Assembly: GCF_030539665.1 (NCBI RefSeq)
Contig: NZ_JAUNXR010000005.1
Coordinates: 2,269-66,268, forward strand
DNA length: 64,000 nucleotides
Direction of reading: 5' to 3'
DNA from: Methanobrevibacter sp.
GTDB taxonomy: Archaea; Methanobacteriota; Methanobacteria; Methanobacteriales; Methanobacteriaceae
Made by a program: the position numbers and the translations under genes. How positions within the stretch are numbered: the stretch's first letter is position 1; every line of letters starts with the position of its first letter. Shown piece after piece: positions 62,125 to 64,000 of this stretch. A model generated the notes under the pieces. The model had not been told where the DNA came from. It did no database searches and saw nothing but the letters and a program-made list of their open reading frames with translations.

Positions 62125-62922
62125 ATGAGATTGGTTAGTATTGCAAGTGGAAGCAGTGGAAACTGTACTTTAATAGATACAGAGGAAACACATATCTTAG
62201 TGGATGCTGGAATCACTAGAAAAAGAATTTCTGAAGGATTAAATGAGGTTGGCGTTTCCATCGATGAAATTGATGGGATTGTTATAACCCACGAACACAT
62301 TGATCATATCAGGGCCCTTGGGGTTATTTCAAGAAATGACGACATTCAGATATATGCAACTGCCGGAACAATGGAAGGTATAAAAAATAGGAAGGATTTG
62401 GGAAAAATCAATGCAGATTATTTTAATGTCATAGAAACAGGCATATCATTTGAAATAGGTGACATTACAGTTTCTCCATTCGAAACATATCATGACACCA
62501 ATGAGCCATGCGGTTATACCTTCACTCAAAATGACAAGAAAGCTGCTGTAATGACTGATACGGGGATTTATGATGGTGCAATTGCAGAAATGCTTAAGGA
62601 TTGCAACGCTTTGCTTTTGGAATCAAATCATGATATTGAAATGTTGAGGAATGGGGATTATCCTGAATTTTTAAAGCGCAGAATATTGGGAAATGAGGGA
62701 CACATGTCCAATCATTTATGTGCACATCTAATTGAAAAGATTCTCCATGATGGTGTTGCGGGTGTTGTTTTGGGACATTTAAGCAAAGACAACAATACTC
62801 CTGAAAAGGCATTGGAAACTGTCAAGCAGAGAATCAATGAATATCACGAGGAATGCGATGCCGATGATTTTGACATCTTCGTTGCTGAAAGACATTCCGT
62901 GTCCAGGGTAATCGAATTTTAG
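62125..62922 (+). CDS. MBL-fold metallohydrolase, YycJ/WalJ-like
   Basis: 265 residues. ASGSSGNCTLIDTEE is a family start; THEHIDHIRAL is the metal-binding H-x-H-x-D-H motif; MTDTGIYDG and HMSNHLCAHLIEKI follow. Relatives are DNA-related exonucleases. It starts directly after the DUF371 stop. Confidence 0.87.
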   Translation: MRLVSIASGSSGNCTLIDTEETHILVDAGITRKRISEGLNEVGVSIDEIDGIVITHEHIDHIRALGVISRNDDIQIYATAGTMEGIKNRKDLGKINADYFNVIETGISFEIGDITVSPFETYHDTNEPCGYTFTQNDKKAAVMTDTGIYDGAIAEMLKDCNALLLESNHDIEMLRNGDYPEFLKRRILGNEGHMSNHLCAHLIEKILHDGVAGVVLGHLSKDNNTPEKALETVKQRINEYHEECDADDFDIFVAERHSVSRVIEF

Positions 62923-62963
62923 CCACATGTTAAAATTTGGAAAAATGTAGGATTTGGGTTAAG

Positions 62964-62972
62964 TTTATATAG
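62964..62972 (+). promoter_or_regulatory. Probable TATA box of the tRNA-Leu gene
   Basis: TTTATATAG lies about 45 bases before the mature tRNA 5' end, which leaves room for a short 5' leader that RNase P removes. Confidence 0.45.
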
Positions 62973-63016
62973 TATATTAAACATACTTTTAAATACTGAT
63001 TTTATTACCCTTTAAT

Positions 63017-63100
63017 GCGGGGGTGGTCGAGCGGTCAAAGGCGATAGGTTGAGGGCCTATTGGGTTAGTCCCTTCGCGGGTTCAAGTCCCGTCCCCCGCA
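63017..63100 (+). tRNA. tRNA-Leu (anticodon GAG)
   Basis: 84 bases. Acceptor GCGGGGG pairs with CCCCCGC (63093-63099) and A73 follows. The anticodon loop TTGAGGG gives GAG, with stem ATAGG/CCTAT. A long variable arm (GGGTTAGTCCC) and GGTTCAAGTCC in the T arm fit class II tRNA-Leu. CCA is not encoded. It is intact and 18.9 kb from the virus end, so it is not obviously the integration target. Confidence 0.95.
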
Positions 63101-63131
63101 CTCTAACAAATATTAACTATTTTTGATTATT

Positions 63132-63440
63132 ATGTCTCATGATTTAGAAAAAGCAATAACAGACAAAGAAGGGAATGTTTTGGTAGATATTGAAGTTTCT
63201 CCAAACTCTAAAAAATTTGAAATTTCCGATTACAACGACTGGAGAAATAGGATTGAAATCAGAATAAAACAGGTTCCTCAAAAGGGCAAGGCTAATAAGG
63301 AAATTTGTAAAGAGCTGTCTAATATTTTTGATTGTGATGTTGCTATTTTTAAAGGAGAAAAATCCTCTCAGAAAACCGTAATATTTAAAAATTCTTCAAA
63401 GGAAGCTATTTTAAATAAATTTCTAGAAGTGATGGATTAA
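63132..63440 (+). CDS. DUF167/YggU family protein
   Basis: 102 residues. VDIEVSPNSKKFEISDYNDW, then IKQVPQKGKANKEICKEL, and FKGEKSSQKTV are signature segments of DUF167. ATG 63132 is chosen because the domain starts there; it may be leaderless. Function not established. Confidence 0.85.
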   Translation: MSHDLEKAITDKEGNVLVDIEVSPNSKKFEISDYNDWRNRIEIRIKQVPQKGKANKEICKELSNIFDCDVAIFKGEKSSQKTVIFKNSSKEAILNKFLEVMD

Positions 63441-63487
63441 TTAATTATTTATGTATTTAATTTTAAAGTATAGATTAGGTGTATAAT

Positions 63488-64000
63488 ATGAAGGCAGTAA
63501 TTCCGGCAGCAGGTTTTGGAACAAGATTTTTACCTGCAACTAAAGCACAACCAAAAGAAATGTTACCTGTTTTTGACAAACCAACTATTCAATATGTGAT
63601 TGAGGAGGCAGTGGCTTCTGGAATCGATGACATTTTAATTGTAACAGGTAAAAACAAACGTTCAATTGAAGATCACTTTGACAAATCCTTTGAACTAGAA
63701 TATACTCTTCAGACAGCAGGAAAAGATGACTATCTAAAACAAGTAAGGGAAATTACAGATTTGGCAGATATATGTTATGTTCGTCAAAAAGAACAAAAGG
63801 GACTTGGAGATGCAATATATTGTGCTAGAAAACATATTGGGAATGAACCTTTTGCTGTAATGCTTGGAGATACAATAACAAAAGGTAAGGAACCATGTAC
63901 AAAACAATTGATTGACGTTTACAATAAATATGATGCTTCAGCTATTGCAGTTGAAGAGGTTCCTATTGAAAAAGTAGAAAGATATGGAATTATCAAAGGA
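63488..64000 (+). CDS. galU: UTP-glucose-1-phosphate uridylyltransferase, 5' part
   Basis: 171 codons visible; the gene runs off the window. [25 protein letters not shown] is mostly the nucleotide-binding start of GalU, followed by [19 protein letters not shown] and AVMLGDTI. It makes UDP-glucose for surface sugars. TTAGGTG lies upstream of the ATG. Confidence 0.92.
   Translation, partial: MKAVIPAAGFGTRFLPATKAQPKEMLPVFDKPTIQYVIEEAVASGIDDILIVTGKNKRSIEDHFDKSFELEYTLQTAGKDDYLKQVREITDLADICYVRQKEQKGLGDAIYCARKHIGNEPFAVMLGDTITKGKEPCTKQLIDVYNKYDASAIAVEEVPIEKVERYGIIKG

Noticed and set aside
63017-63100. tRNA-Leu gene as the integration site of the virus
   Set aside because: It is 18.9 kb from the viral end, intact, with only host genes in between.

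Overview
The window looks like part of the chromosome of a pseudomurein-walled methanogen of the Methanobacteriales, most likely Methanobrevibacter or a close relative. The DNA is very AT-rich and genes use strong GGAGGTGAT-type ribosome binding sites. Host genes on the right are archaeal in type (DUF371, a tRNA-Leu gene without encoded CCA, a DEIH-box Ski2-like helicase), with bacterial-type uvrA and uvrB alongside. A viral gene near 43 kb resembles pseudomurein endoisopeptidases.

Positions 1 to about 44.2 kb are the right-hand part of an integrated tailed virus; its left end and any integrase lie outside the window. From left to right it holds: (a) 1-726, a control region with a minus-strand AbrB-type regulator between two similar structured leader RNAs; (b) 727-4977, an early operon with a Sak4-like P-loop ATPase and an exact 955-bp tandem duplication; (c) 4937-5139, GTCATAC iterons, AT-rich DNA and a 15-bp palindrome, a candidate replication or control site; (d) 5156-8679, a tightly overlapped run of small genes; (e) 8676-11742, an accessory island with an orphan MuF protein, a membrane protein and a minus-strand gene; (f) 11773-13152, a repeated promoter block, a TFIIB-type zinc-ribbon protein and two putative lysis membrane proteins; (g) 13278-22967, packaging and head genes (terminase, portal, MuF minor head protein, prohead protease, major capsid, Ig-like protein, connectors); (h) 23211-35257, a contractile tail and baseplate (sheath, tube, chaperone pair with a probable frameshift, tape measure, hubs, gp25-like, gpJ-like); (i) 35263-44101, tail fibres, two beta-helix proteins, a Cys-rich miniprotein and a C71-like peptidase. 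The element ends near 44.1-44.3 kb with T-tracts, a second copy of the palindrome and a direct repeat.

The most distinctive feature is a pair of MuF minor head proteins with nearly identical N-terminal parts and unrelated C-terminal sequences. Both C-terminal regions have JAB/JAMM-like features, and each gene is followed by a small ORF. This is the architecture of phage MuF polymorphic toxins, here in an archaeal virus, with one copy in the head operon and an orphan copy in the accessory island. The virus also carries a baseplate-hub protein fused to a transglutaminase-like cysteine peptidase, which suggests wall digestion during entry, while the separate C71-like enzyme would serve at lysis.

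From 44304 to the end are host genes: ADP-ribosylglycohydrolase, a MurT-like Mur ligase, a GNAT acetyltransferase, a nitroreductase, small membrane and zinc-ribbon proteins, PRPP synthetase, UvrB, UvrA, a DUF368 membrane protein, a decayed PD-(D/E)XK (Rpn-type) gene, the helicase, a GIY-YIG/DUF123 protein, DUF371, an MBL-fold hydrolase, tRNA-Leu(GAG), DUF167 and the start of galU. All names come from motif recognition by eye; no database search was possible.
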